From the NCBI RefSeq assembly GCF_014268585.2, contig NZ_CP077092.1, positions 4,030,001-4,094,000 of the forward strand: DNA of 64,000 nucleotides, in the 5' to 3' direction. The first letter of the stretch is position 1. Every line of letters starts with the position of its first letter. A model generated the notes under the pieces. That model was not told the DNA's origin. It ran no database searches and was given only the letters and a program-made list of their open reading frames with translations. Of this stretch, positions 43,883 to 51,991 are shown piece after piece. Both the position numbers and the translations under genes were made by a program. This DNA is from Pseudomonas iranensis (GTDB lineage Bacteria; Pseudomonadota; Gammaproteobacteria; Pseudomonadales; Pseudomonadaceae).

Positions 43883-46800
43883 ATGCCGCATCCCAATGCC
43901 TTGCTGGAAAAACTCGCCAGCAGCTCGCTGCGCCTGAACAAGGGTTTGCTGATCCTCGGCGCGCTGGTTTTGCTGTTGCTGGGCATCAGCTATCTCGGCG
44001 TGCAGCGCATGGTCGAGGAGCAGCGCGATACGATGCAGTTCCACTTCGCCCGGTTGATGGAGAACATCCGCGAGCAGGAAGCGTTTCTCGGCGATATCTC
44101 ACGGGCCAGCGATAAGGGTGAATACTTCCCTGAGACCGTCGCGCCGCCGGTGGTGCAAAAGCGTTTGCCCGAGGAAGGACCGAACATCTATGAGGGCCGT
44201 GGCCTGCCGTTCTCGCTGCCGTTCAGCGTCAAGATCGATCCCGAGCGAATCGCCCCCAGCCAATACCCCAAAGTGTTTGCGCTCGGCAGCTATCTGGCGG
44301 CGTATTACAGCGCTTTCTGGGCAGCCTCGCATTACCAGTCGCCGCAGGTGATCCTGCTCAATGGGCCGGACAATTTCGATATCGCCGTACCCGCTGCCGG
44401 TCGCTTGCGCGGCGCCGGGCAGACGCAGATCAGCACCTTCGTCGAGATCATGACCCAGAAGAACCTGCAACGGCGCGCGCAGACTTCGGCGCAAGTGCAC
44501 TGGTTGCCCTACCCGTTCGCTGCGGACGACAACGTTACCCCGAGCCTGCTCGCTTATGTGCGGATCAACCTGAGCAAACCGACGCTGGCCATCGAAGGCT
44601 CGAACTCCTGGGTGGTGCTCGGTTCGCTGCTGAAACTGTCGCAGGTCAACAATATCGAGCGACTGATGGAGTGGTCGATCTATGACGACTTCACCCTGAT
44701 CACGCCCAGCGGCACGGTGTTGATCGGCGAGCTCAAGCCTGATCAGGTGCTCGGTGAAGGCGCGAACCTGACCCGCGACGGTCTGGTGTTCAAGCTGAGC
44801 AGCCCCGGCGAACAGCACTGGACGGCGATCTATGTGATCAGTGTGCAGAGCTTTCTCGATTACGCGCTATGGCCATTGCTGTGCCTGTTGGGCCTGGTTC
44901 TGGCACTGCTCGGCTGCGGCCGCGCGCTGAATCGCTGGTACGCGCAACGGGTGATTCTGCCCGCCCGGATTGCCCACGCCAGCATCGCCGAAAGTGAAGC
45001 GTTCAGCCGTGCGCTCATCGATACCGCACCCACCGGTCTATGCGTGATCAGCCGTCGTGATCATAAGGTCTTGCTGGAAAACCAGCGCGCCCAGCAATGG
45101 CACGACACCGAGGAATTGATCAGCCTGCTCGACCGTCAAGGCGCGAGCGGGCATGGCCACGCCGAGCTCGAGATCGACGGTCGGTATTTGCACGTAGCCT
45201 TCATCGCCACCCGCTATCAGGGCCAGGACGCGTGGCTGTGTGCGCTGCACGATGTCACCCGCCATGTCGAAGATGCTGCGGCACTGGAAATCGCCCGTCA
45301 GGCCGCCGATTCGGCCAACCAGGCCAAGAGCCGTTTTCTGGCGACCATGAGCCATGAAATCCGCACGCCGTTGTATGGCGTGCTCGGCACCCTGGAACTG
45401 CTCGGCCTGACCGATCTCGCGCCGCGTCAGCAGGCCTATCTGGAAACCATCCAGCGCTCGTCGGCCAGCCTGTTCAAACTGATCAGCGACGTGCTGGATG
45501 TGTCGAAGATCGAGGCCGGGCAGATGAACCTCGAGCGTCAGCCGTTCTGCCCGCTGGAGCTGACCGAAGATGTGGTGCGCAGCTACGGCGCGTTTGCCCG
45601 TGGCAAAGGCTTGCAATTGTATGCCTGCATCGATGCGACGTTGCCGGACCAACTGTTTGGCGATGCGCAGCGCATCCGCCAGATCCTCAATAATCTGCTG
45701 AGCAACGCGATCAAGTTCACCGATAACGGCCGTGTGGTCGTACGCGTTCAGGTGCTGCAAAACGCTGATGGCCGCGCCGAGGTGCAGTGGCAGGTCAACG
45801 ATTCCGGCGTGGGCATTTCCCAGGCGCAGCAAGAGCAATTGTTCGACCCGTTCTATCAAGTCAACGAAGCCGACAGTCATGCCGGTGCGGGTCTCGGTCT
45901 GGCCATTTGCAAGTGGCTGTGCGAGTTGATGCATGGCGAGCTGAACGTGGTCAGCGAACCGGGGCTGGGCAGCCGCTTCAATTTGCAACTGAGCCTCGAT
46001 TGCGCGCCGGGCAGCCTCGCCGATTGCCCATCGTTCGCGGCCGGCAGTGCCGCCGTTTATGTGCGCGCCCCGGTCGCCGAACTGGCGCAGCATCTGCTCG
46101 GCTGGCTGAGCCGCTTCGGCCTCGATTGTCGTCTGGTAACCAACGAGCTGCCACCGTCGACGGCGCTGCTGGTGGACCTTGCGCCGCTGGCCAACGCCAC
46201 GGTTTTCAATGGCCCGCGAATCGCCGCAATACCGGGCGGCCACAACCCGGCGCAAATCAGCGGCAGCGGTTGGCAGGTCGATGCCGACGATGTCCGCGCG
46301 ATTGGCTGGGCGATTGCGCTGGCCCGACACGACGCCCATCAGCGCCGCGTTCCCTCGCCTCAGGAAAAGACCCGAGCGCTGAATCTGCGCGTGCTGGTGG
46401 CCGAGGACAACATGATCAACGCAGCGGTCATCAAGGAACAACTCGAGGCGCTGGGCTGCTCGGTGATCGTCGCCGCCAATGGCGAACAGGCCTTGGCGCA
46501 ATGGGCACCGGGACGCTTCGATCTGTTGCTGACCGACGTCAACATGCCGGTCATGAACGGCTACCAACTGACCTCAGCGCTGCGCGAAAAGGATGCGACA
46601 CTGCCGATCATCGGCGTTACCGCCAACGCGTTGCGCGAAGAAGGCGAACGCTGCGCCGCCGTTGGCATGAATGCGTGGATGGTCAAACCGCTGAACCTGG
46701 CGACATTGCGCGCGCAATTGCAAAGCCACTGCCAGACCTCCATCGCGCCGCCCACAGACACTGCGCCGACACTGTCGCCGAAGATGCGCGAGCTGTTTGC

Positions 46801-47044
46801 CTCGACGCTGCGCAGGGACATCCAAAACACCCTCGACGTGCTGGAAGCGGACGATGCCAACAGTGTCGCGCAGCAACTGCACAGCATGGCCGGGGCACTC
46901 GGCGCAGTACAGGTCGAAACGCTGGCCAAGGCGTTTGTGGAGCTGGAATGCCGTCTGACCGGCATGGCCATTACCCCGGCGCGGGCCCTTGAAGTTCGCC
47001 AACAATTGGCGCGCCTGACTGACCTGCTCGACGCCCTTGAATAA
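43883..47044 (+). CDS. Hybrid sensor histidine kinase with Hpt domain (RcsC-like)
   Basis: 1053 residues. First helix [20 protein letters not shown] (about 22-41), a periplasmic region of about 270 residues, second helix (about 325-350), PAS-like segment, HisKA with His 491, HATPase ([28 protein letters not shown]), receiver with Asp about 883, and a C-terminal Hpt with His 1000 in [11 protein letters not shown]. The usual Lys of the Hpt motif (HSxKG) is replaced by Ala. The kinase core is very similar to the PvrS-like kinase, which points to a duplication. ATG 43883 is preferred over GTG 43877; neither has a clear ribosome site. Confidence 0.88.
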   Translation: MPHPNALLEKLASSSLRLNKGLLILGALVLLLLGISYLGVQRMVEEQRDTMQFHFARLMENIREQEAFLGDISRASDKGEYFPETVAPPVVQKRLPEEGPNIYEGRGLPFSLPFSVKIDPERIAPSQYPKVFALGSYLAAYYSAFWAASHYQSPQVILLNGPDNFDIAVPAAGRLRGAGQTQISTFVEIMTQKNLQRRAQTSAQVHWLPYPFAADDNVTPSLLAYVRINLSKPTLAIEGSNSWVVLGSLLKLSQVNNIERLMEWSIYDDFTLITPSGTVLIGELKPDQVLGEGANLTRDGLVFKLSSPGEQHWTAIYVISVQSFLDYALWPLLCLLGLVLALLGCGRALNRWYAQRVILPARIAHASIAESEAFSRALIDTAPTGLCVISRRDHKVLLENQRAQQWHDTEELISLLDRQGASGHGHAELEIDGRYLHVAFIATRYQGQDAWLCALHDVTRHVEDAAALEIARQAADSANQAKSRFLATMSHEIRTPLYGVLGTLELLGLTDLAPRQQAYLETIQRSSASLFKLISDVLDVSKIEAGQMNLERQPFCPLELTEDVVRSYGAFARGKGLQLYACIDATLPDQLFGDAQRIRQILNNLLSNAIKFTDNGRVVVRVQVLQNADGRAEVQWQVNDSGVGISQAQQEQLFDPFYQVNEADSHAGAGLGLAICKWLCELMHGELNVVSEPGLGSRFNLQLSLDCAPGSLADCPSFAAGSAAVYVRAPVAELAQHLLGWLSRFGLDCRLVTNELPPSTALLVDLAPLANATVFNGPRIAAIPGGHNPAQISGSGWQVDADDVRAIGWAIALARHDAHQRRVPSPQEKTRALNLRVLVAEDNMINAAVIKEQLEALGCSVIVAANGEQALAQWAPGRFDLLLTDVNMPVMNGYQLTSALREKDATLPIIGVTANALREEGERCAAVGMNAWMVKPLNLATLRAQLQSHCQTSIAPPTDTAPTLSPKMRELFASTLRRDIQNTLDVLEADDANSVAQQLHSMAGALGAVQVETLAKAFVELECRLTGMAITPARALEVRQQLARLTDLLDALE

Positions 47045-47066
47045 TTTCACTCTGGATAAAGCACCC

Positions 47067-47714
47067 ATGGAAACCTTCAACGTTGTCATCGCCGATGATC
47101 ATCCCATCGTCCTGCTGGGGGTGCGCGAGCTGGTCGAGCGCGACCGGTGCTTCAACGTGGTCGGCGAAGCGGTATGTTCCAATGGTCTGATCGAGCTGCT
47201 GAAGGCTCGACCGGTGGACCTGTTGATCACCGACTTCAACATGCCCGGCGACTCGCCCTATGGTGACGGCCTGAAGCTGGTGGAGTACGTGACCCGGCAC
47301 TTTCCCGAAGTACGGGTGCTGGTTCTGACAATGATTTCCAACCCGTTGATCCTGACCCGCCTGCAAGAACTCGGCGTGCTCGCAGTCATTCAGAAAAGCC
47401 AGTTGCACGTCGAAATAGAAGTGGCGCTCAAAGCCATCGCCAAGGGCAAGCGGGTGCGCGGCCATCGAACGGCGCCGACTTCGGTGCTGGACGATGGCGC
47501 CGATCTCGATGAACGCTTTTCCCGACTATCGCCCAAGGAACATGAAATTCTGCGCTTGTTTGTTCAAGGCCAGGGCGTTAACGAGATTGCCCGAAGTTTG
47601 AACCGAAGTGCGAAGACAATCAGCACGCAGAAAATCTCCGCCATGCGCAAACTGGATGTCAGCAGTGATCAGGAGTTGCTGGCTTATTGCATCGAACGCA
47701 ACTTGTTCAATTAA
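47067..47714 (+). CDS. rcsB: RcsB-like NarL-family response regulator
   Basis: 215 residues. Receiver domain with DDHPIVLLG and phospho-acceptor Asp 56 (ITDFNMPGD), then a LuxR-type helix-turn-helix: LSPKEHEILRLF, NEIARSLNRSAKTIS, TQKISAMRKL. The recognition helix is nearly the same as in E. coli RcsB as I recall it (NRSIKTISSQKKSAMMKL), which fits the RcsB-box-like motifs found in three promoters of this locus. ATG 47067 gives METFNVVIADD; a TTG ten codons upstream inside rcsC is possible. Probable direct activator of the fimbrial genes. Confidence 0.92.
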   Translation: METFNVVIADDHPIVLLGVRELVERDRCFNVVGEAVCSNGLIELLKARPVDLLITDFNMPGDSPYGDGLKLVEYVTRHFPEVRVLVLTMISNPLILTRLQELGVLAVIQKSQLHVEIEVALKAIAKGKRVRGHRTAPTSVLDDGADLDERFSRLSPKEHEILRLFVQGQGVNEIARSLNRSAKTISTQKISAMRKLDVSSDQELLAYCIERNLFN

Positions 47715-47744
47715 CTGACCGTTACCTCTCGCAACTTCTCGGCT

Positions 47745-47789
47745 TCTAGGGATCGTCTGATGTTGCCGCACCCGACCCGGCTTTATCGT
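47745..47789 (+). promoter_or_regulatory. RcsB-box-like promoter of the pilin operon (P3)
   Basis: TCTAGGGATCGTCTGATGTT begins at 47745 and the -10-like TATCGT lies at 47784-47789, again 39 bases apart. It starts 31 bases after the rcsB stop, with no terminator between, so the pilin operon can also be reached by read-through. The predicted leader is about 25 bases. Confidence 0.7.
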
Positions 47790-47820
47790 GTTGTCTTTAC
47801 CCCACCAATGGAAAAGCAAC

Positions 47821-48408
47821 ATGAAAAAGCTGTCTCGCACGCTTCTCGCCCTGTCGATTTTCGCTGCTGCCAATGTTCTCGCGGCCGATCCGGTTGTGCC
47901 TACCAAGGCTGGCAGCGGCACCATCAACTTCACCGGCAATATCAACAACGATGCCTGCTCGATCGAAGGCGCCGGCAAGGACAAAACCATTTCGGTGAAC
48001 ATGGGCGAAGTGTCGATCAAGGACATGGGCACTGCCACCGCGCCGAAAGGCACCGGCACCCTGAGCGTCGAGAACTTCGACATGCAGATCAACTGCAACG
48101 CCGGTACCAAAGTGGCGATGATCTTTGAGCCGACCAGAAAGGGTGGCTCGGGCATCGCAACCGGCACCAAAGTGCTGAATCTGATTGAAGGTACGGGTGC
48201 TGCCAAAGGTATCGGTATCGCATTGCTGGATGCCAACGGCGCCGTCATCGATCTGACTTCGCCGACCACCGCCCGCATTGAAAACACCCTGCAGGAAAGC
48301 AACACCACGCTGAAATTCTCGGCGGCCTACGTGACCACCGTCGATCCGAAACTGGCCGTTGCCGGCCGTGGCGACGCGACCCTGCCGTTCACCCTGCAAT
48401 ACGAATAA
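47821..48408 (+). CDS. Chaperone-usher major fimbrial subunit
   Basis: 195-residue pilin with a signal peptide (TLLALSIFAAANVLAADP, cleaved near residue 22). The N-terminal Gly/Thr-rich strand (GSGTINFTGNINNDACSI) would serve as the donor strand. The Cys pair in NDACSIEG and QINCNAGT fixes the immunoglobulin-like fold. The C-terminus LPFTLQYE ends with the penultimate Tyr typical of this family. GGA lies eight bases before the ATG. A hairpin follows, which fits higher expression of the pilin than of chaperone and usher. Confidence 0.92.
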   Translation: MKKLSRTLLALSIFAAANVLAADPVVPTKAGSGTINFTGNINNDACSIEGAGKDKTISVNMGEVSIKDMGTATAPKGTGTLSVENFDMQINCNAGTKVAMIFEPTRKGGSGIATGTKVLNLIEGTGAAKGIGIALLDANGAVIDLTSPTTARIENTLQESNTTLKFSAAYVTTVDPKLAVAGRGDATLPFTLQYE

Positions 48409-48430
48409 ACCGCGAGCTTCATCGAGCACT

Positions 48431-48462
48431 GTGCGGGGCCGGACGGTCCCGCACTTTCTTTC
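48431..48462 (+). terminator. Attenuator-like hairpin between pilin and chaperone genes
   Basis: GTGCGGGGCC (48431-48440) pairs with GGTCCCGCAC (48445-48454) with one G-T pair and a four-base loop, followed by TTTCTTTC. A partial terminator here would leave the pilin message in excess, as in other fimbrial operons. Confidence 0.7.
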
Positions 48463-48482
48463 ACTCTGCGCGGTAATCGTTC

Positions 48483-49229
48483 ATGTTCATACGTTCTTCC
48501 CTGTTCCTTTGCGTCGGCCTTCTGGGCCTGCTCGCCGTCAATCAGGCGATGGCTGGCATTTCCCTGAGCAGTACTCGAATGATATTCGACGGCAAACACA
48601 AAGAAGCCGGCATCACCGTGCGCAACAGCGGTGCAGACGTGTTGATTCAGTCCTGGGTCGATACCGACAGCGACGAGGCCTCTGTGCCCTTCGCCGTCAC
48701 TCCACCGCTGGTGCGTGTCAGCGACGGAGAACAACAGATTCTGCGGGTCATCTACGAAGGCACCGGTATGCCCAAAGACCGCGAGTCCGTGGTGTGGCTG
48801 AACGTGCAAGAGATCCCGCAGTCAGCGAAGACCGCGAACACTCTGCAACTGGCGGTGCGCCAACGGATCAAGCTGTTCTTCCGCCCTGCCGGGCTGAAAA
48901 ACAATGCCTATCAGGCACCGGCCGAATTGACCTGGCGACTGAACGAGCGCGCCGGCAAAACGATATTGGAACTGAAAAACCCAGGGCTTTATCACGTCTC
49001 GATTGCCGACATCACCGTGCAATCCGGCAATATCAGCGAGCATCCATTCGACTCTATGATGATCGCCCCCGGTGAACAAAAAGAGTTCGCTCTCAAACAT
49101 CTTCAAGCGGCCAGCTCCCCGCGCCTGTCATTCAGCAGCATCAACGACTATGGCGCCCGCGACCGTTATGCCGCGCAACTTTCCAGCAGCGCCGAAGTGC
49201 GCGCAAGCCCGGATAAAGAATCGCCATAA
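48483..49229 (+). CDS. Periplasmic fimbrial chaperone
   Basis: PapD-like chaperone of 248 residues with a signal peptide (LCVGLLGLLAVNQAMA). Family signatures: GISLSSTRMIF at the mature start, PPLVRVSDGEQQILRVIY, and PKDRESVVWLNVQEIP (chaperone consensus). The C-terminal domain has LTWRLNER and NPGLYHVSI. It should take subunits from the Sec pore to the usher. Encoded after the pilin and the hairpin, 87 bases before the usher gene. Confidence 0.95.
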   Translation: MFIRSSLFLCVGLLGLLAVNQAMAGISLSSTRMIFDGKHKEAGITVRNSGADVLIQSWVDTDSDEASVPFAVTPPLVRVSDGEQQILRVIYEGTGMPKDRESVVWLNVQEIPQSAKTANTLQLAVRQRIKLFFRPAGLKNNAYQAPAELTWRLNERAGKTILELKNPGLYHVSIADITVQSGNISEHPFDSMMIAPGEQKEFALKHLQAASSPRLSFSSINDYGARDRYAAQLSSSAEVRASPDKESP

Positions 49230-49316
49230 CTCGCGTGCCGCTTTTTACCAGCCGCACTTTCACTGTATTTCTCTTCGCTCCGTTAGTTCGTATCGGAGGT
49301 GATATAGGGTTCCTGC

Positions 49317-51806
49317 ATGTTTTTACTCAAGCGCGATGGCCTGGCGCCGTTTTCGGTTGCTCTGGTATTCAGTACAACTTGCCTGGCCGACGCCGAAGAA
49401 CAATTCAATACCTCGTTTCTGCAAGGCGCGACGTCCGCCATCGACCTGCAATCGCTGCTGGCCGGCAGCCGCGTTCTGCCCGGCACTTATCGGGTCGATC
49501 TGTATGGCAACGATATGCTGGTGGGCCGGCGCGATATCGACTTTCGCCGTCTCCCCGACAGTCACAAGGTCGAAGCCTGTCTGACCCTGGACATGCTCAA
49601 GCAACTGGGCGTGGATATTGGCAAGTTGCAAGCCAGCGGCAAGCTCGACGTCGCCGATGCGGATGCCTGCCTCGACCTGCCCGCGCTGATCGACCACGCC
49701 AGCGTGCGCTATGACGTGCCGCGCCTGCGCTTGCTGGTCAGCGTGCCGCAGAGCGCCATGGAGCGCGGTCGCCGTGGTTATGTCGATCCGGCACTGTGGG
49801 ACGAAGGCGTACCCGCAGCGTTCATCAATTATCAAGTGAGCAGCAACCGCAACAGCACCGACGCCGAGACCACGTTTGCCAATAACGTCGGCCTGCGCAA
49901 CGGCATCAATCTCGGCGGCTGGCGCTTGCGCAACGAGTCCAACTTCAACAGCAGCACCGGCCGGCCCAGCACATTCAAGAGCAACCGCAGTTATCTGCAA
50001 CATGACGTCACCGCGTTGAAGGGCCAGTTCAGTGCCGGCGACATTTTCTCCGACGCCGACCTTTTCGACAGCGTGCGCTATCGCGGCCTGAAACTGGCCT
50101 CCGACGATGGCATGCGCGCCGACAGCGAGCGCGGTTATGCGCCGGTGATTCGTGGCATTGCGCAATCGAGTGCCACCGTGGAGATTCGCCAGAACAACTA
50201 CATTCTGTACACGGCCAACGTGCCGCCCGGGCCGTTCGAGATCAGCGATATCTACCCCAGCGGCTCCAATGGCGATCTGGAAATCACCGTGATCGAAGCC
50301 GATGGCCGCCGCCGGGTGACCGTGCAGGCATTCTCCAGCCTGCCGATCATGGTGCGCGAAGGGCAACTGAAATACAGCGTCTCGGCGGGCCGATACAACA
50401 GCAACAGCGATGACCAGCAGACGCCAGAATTTCTCACCAGCACGGTGGCTTATGGCGTCAGCAGTAATCTGTCGGCGATCGTGGGCACCCAGGCCACCGA
50501 GAATTTCCAGGCACTGTCGATCGGCGCCGGGCGCAATACGGCGATCGGGGCAATCTCGCTCGACCTGACCCACTCCAACAGCCGCACCTTTGGCCGCACC
50601 GTCAAGGGCAACAGCCTGCGAGCGTTGTACGCCAAGACCTTCACTGGGACTGACACCAACTTCACCCTCGCTGCCTATCGCTATTCGACCGAGGGCTATC
50701 GCACCTTGAGCGAACACGTCGAGGAGCTGAGCCGCGAAGGCGAGCAGCGCACCGGTAACTCAAAAACCCGCACCGATTTGACCGTCAACCAGAGCCTGGG
50801 GCGCAATCAGCAGTTCGGCAGCATCTACCTTAACGCCAGTGATCAGCGTTATTGGGGGCGCGGCGGTTCGCAGAGCCTGTCAGCCGGCTACAGCAACTAT
50901 TGGGGTGATGTCAGCTACAACCTCAGCGCCACTTACACCAAGGATGTCGGCGACTACGGCCCGGCGAACAACGACACACTGTTTAACCTCTCAGTGTCGT
51001 TTCCGCTGGGCTCCAAGCCCCGCGCGCCGCGAGCGTTCGTTTCGGCCAGCACGCAGAAAGATGACAGCAGCACCCAGCTCGGCATCAATGGCTATCTGTC
51101 CGAAGACAGCGACACCTATTACTCGGTACAGGGCGGCAACAGTCGCACTGGCGGCAATACGGGTTCGGCCAACCTCAGCACGCGAACCTCAATGGTGGAC
51201 ATCAGTGCCGGTTACAGCCAGGGCCGTGGCTACAATTCACAGAATCTCAACGTCGCCGGTTCGATTGTCGGCCACGCTGGCGGGATCAACCTCGGGCAAA
51301 CCGTTGGTGAGACCTTTGCATTGGCCCAGGTCGAGGGCGTCGAAGGGGTGAAAATCGCCAGCTTCTCCGGGGCGAAAACCGCTGGCAATGGTTATGCGGT
51401 GGTGTCCAACGCGCAACCGTATCGGGTCAACTGGATCAGCCTCGACACCCGCGATCTGGGCGGCGACTTCGAAATTGAAAACGCCACCCAGCAAGTGGTG
51501 CCGCGCCGTGGTGCGGTGGTGCTGGCGCGCTACGCGAGCAAGACCGGGCGTCGGGTGCAGTTTTCGCTGTTCGACGCGCAGCACCAGCCGATTCCGTTCG
51601 GCGCCGAACTGGAAGACCCCGCTGGCAAGCAACTGGCAATCTCCGACCCGAGCGGCAAGGCCCTGGCCCTGGTCGAGGACGACGCCGGCACTTTGACCAT
51701 CAAGTGGCAAGGCCAGCGCTGTGAAGCGCCGTATGCACTGCCCGAGCGTGACAAGGCGTTGAACTACGAACGCGCCTCACTCGTGTGCCGCCCGGATCCC
51801 TTGTAG
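49317..51806 (+). CDS. Fimbrial outer-membrane usher
   Basis: FimD-family usher, 829 residues, signal peptide about 1-25. The mature start EQFNTSFLQG is the chaperone-binding N-domain. The 24-strand barrel region holds PQSAMERGRRGYVDPALWDEGVPA and YRGLKLASDDGM, with the plug domain around VRGIAQSSATVEIRQN-like residues (here IRGIAQSSATVEIRQNNYI split at about 280-298). The C-terminal domain carries a Cys pair (GQRCEAP, SLVCRP). ATG 49317 is the only ATG or GTG near; GGAGGTGAT lies 13 bases upstream and AGGG seven bases upstream. No second chaperone or minor pilin gene follows. Confidence 0.95.
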   Translation: MFLLKRDGLAPFSVALVFSTTCLADAEEQFNTSFLQGATSAIDLQSLLAGSRVLPGTYRVDLYGNDMLVGRRDIDFRRLPDSHKVEACLTLDMLKQLGVDIGKLQASGKLDVADADACLDLPALIDHASVRYDVPRLRLLVSVPQSAMERGRRGYVDPALWDEGVPAAFINYQVSSNRNSTDAETTFANNVGLRNGINLGGWRLRNESNFNSSTGRPSTFKSNRSYLQHDVTALKGQFSAGDIFSDADLFDSVRYRGLKLASDDGMRADSERGYAPVIRGIAQSSATVEIRQNNYILYTANVPPGPFEISDIYPSGSNGDLEITVIEADGRRRVTVQAFSSLPIMVREGQLKYSVSAGRYNSNSDDQQTPEFLTSTVAYGVSSNLSAIVGTQATENFQALSIGAGRNTAIGAISLDLTHSNSRTFGRTVKGNSLRALYAKTFTGTDTNFTLAAYRYSTEGYRTLSEHVEELSREGEQRTGNSKTRTDLTVNQSLGRNQQFGSIYLNASDQRYWGRGGSQSLSAGYSNYWGDVSYNLSATYTKDVGDYGPANNDTLFNLSVSFPLGSKPRAPRAFVSASTQKDDSSTQLGINGYLSEDSDTYYSVQGGNSRTGGNTGSANLSTRTSMVDISAGYSQGRGYNSQNLNVAGSIVGHAGGINLGQTVGETFALAQVEGVEGVKIASFSGAKTAGNGYAVVSNAQPYRVNWISLDTRDLGGDFEIENATQQVVPRRGAVVLARYASKTGRRVQFSLFDAQHQPIPFGAELEDPAGKQLAISDPSGKALALVEDDAGTLTIKWQGQRCEAPYALPERDKALNYERASLVCRPDPL

Positions 51807-51962
51807 GAGCGAGCCTGCTCGCGATGAGGCCCTTCAGTCAAAGATGTATTGGATGACCCTCCGCATTCGCGAGCAGGCTCGCTCCCACATGGAAATTCTG
51901 TCAGGCCAGAATCTTCGCCACGACCAAGGGCCAATGTGTGAGCGAGCTTGCTCGCGAAGGGT
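51801..51962. repeat. REP elements after the usher gene
   Basis: An inverted pair at 51801-51891 and a single further copy at 51932-51961 of the GGGAGCGAGCCTGCTCGC family, between the convergent usher and tamB genes. Confidence 0.85.
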
Positions 51963-51991
51963 GCTACTCGATTGAAATGAGCAGGTGCGCT

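Noticed and set aside
38784..51806. Fimbrial locus as part of a genomic island (as cupD is on PAPI-1)
   Set aside because: No integrase, tRNA junction, mobility gene or visible shift in base composition borders the locus here.
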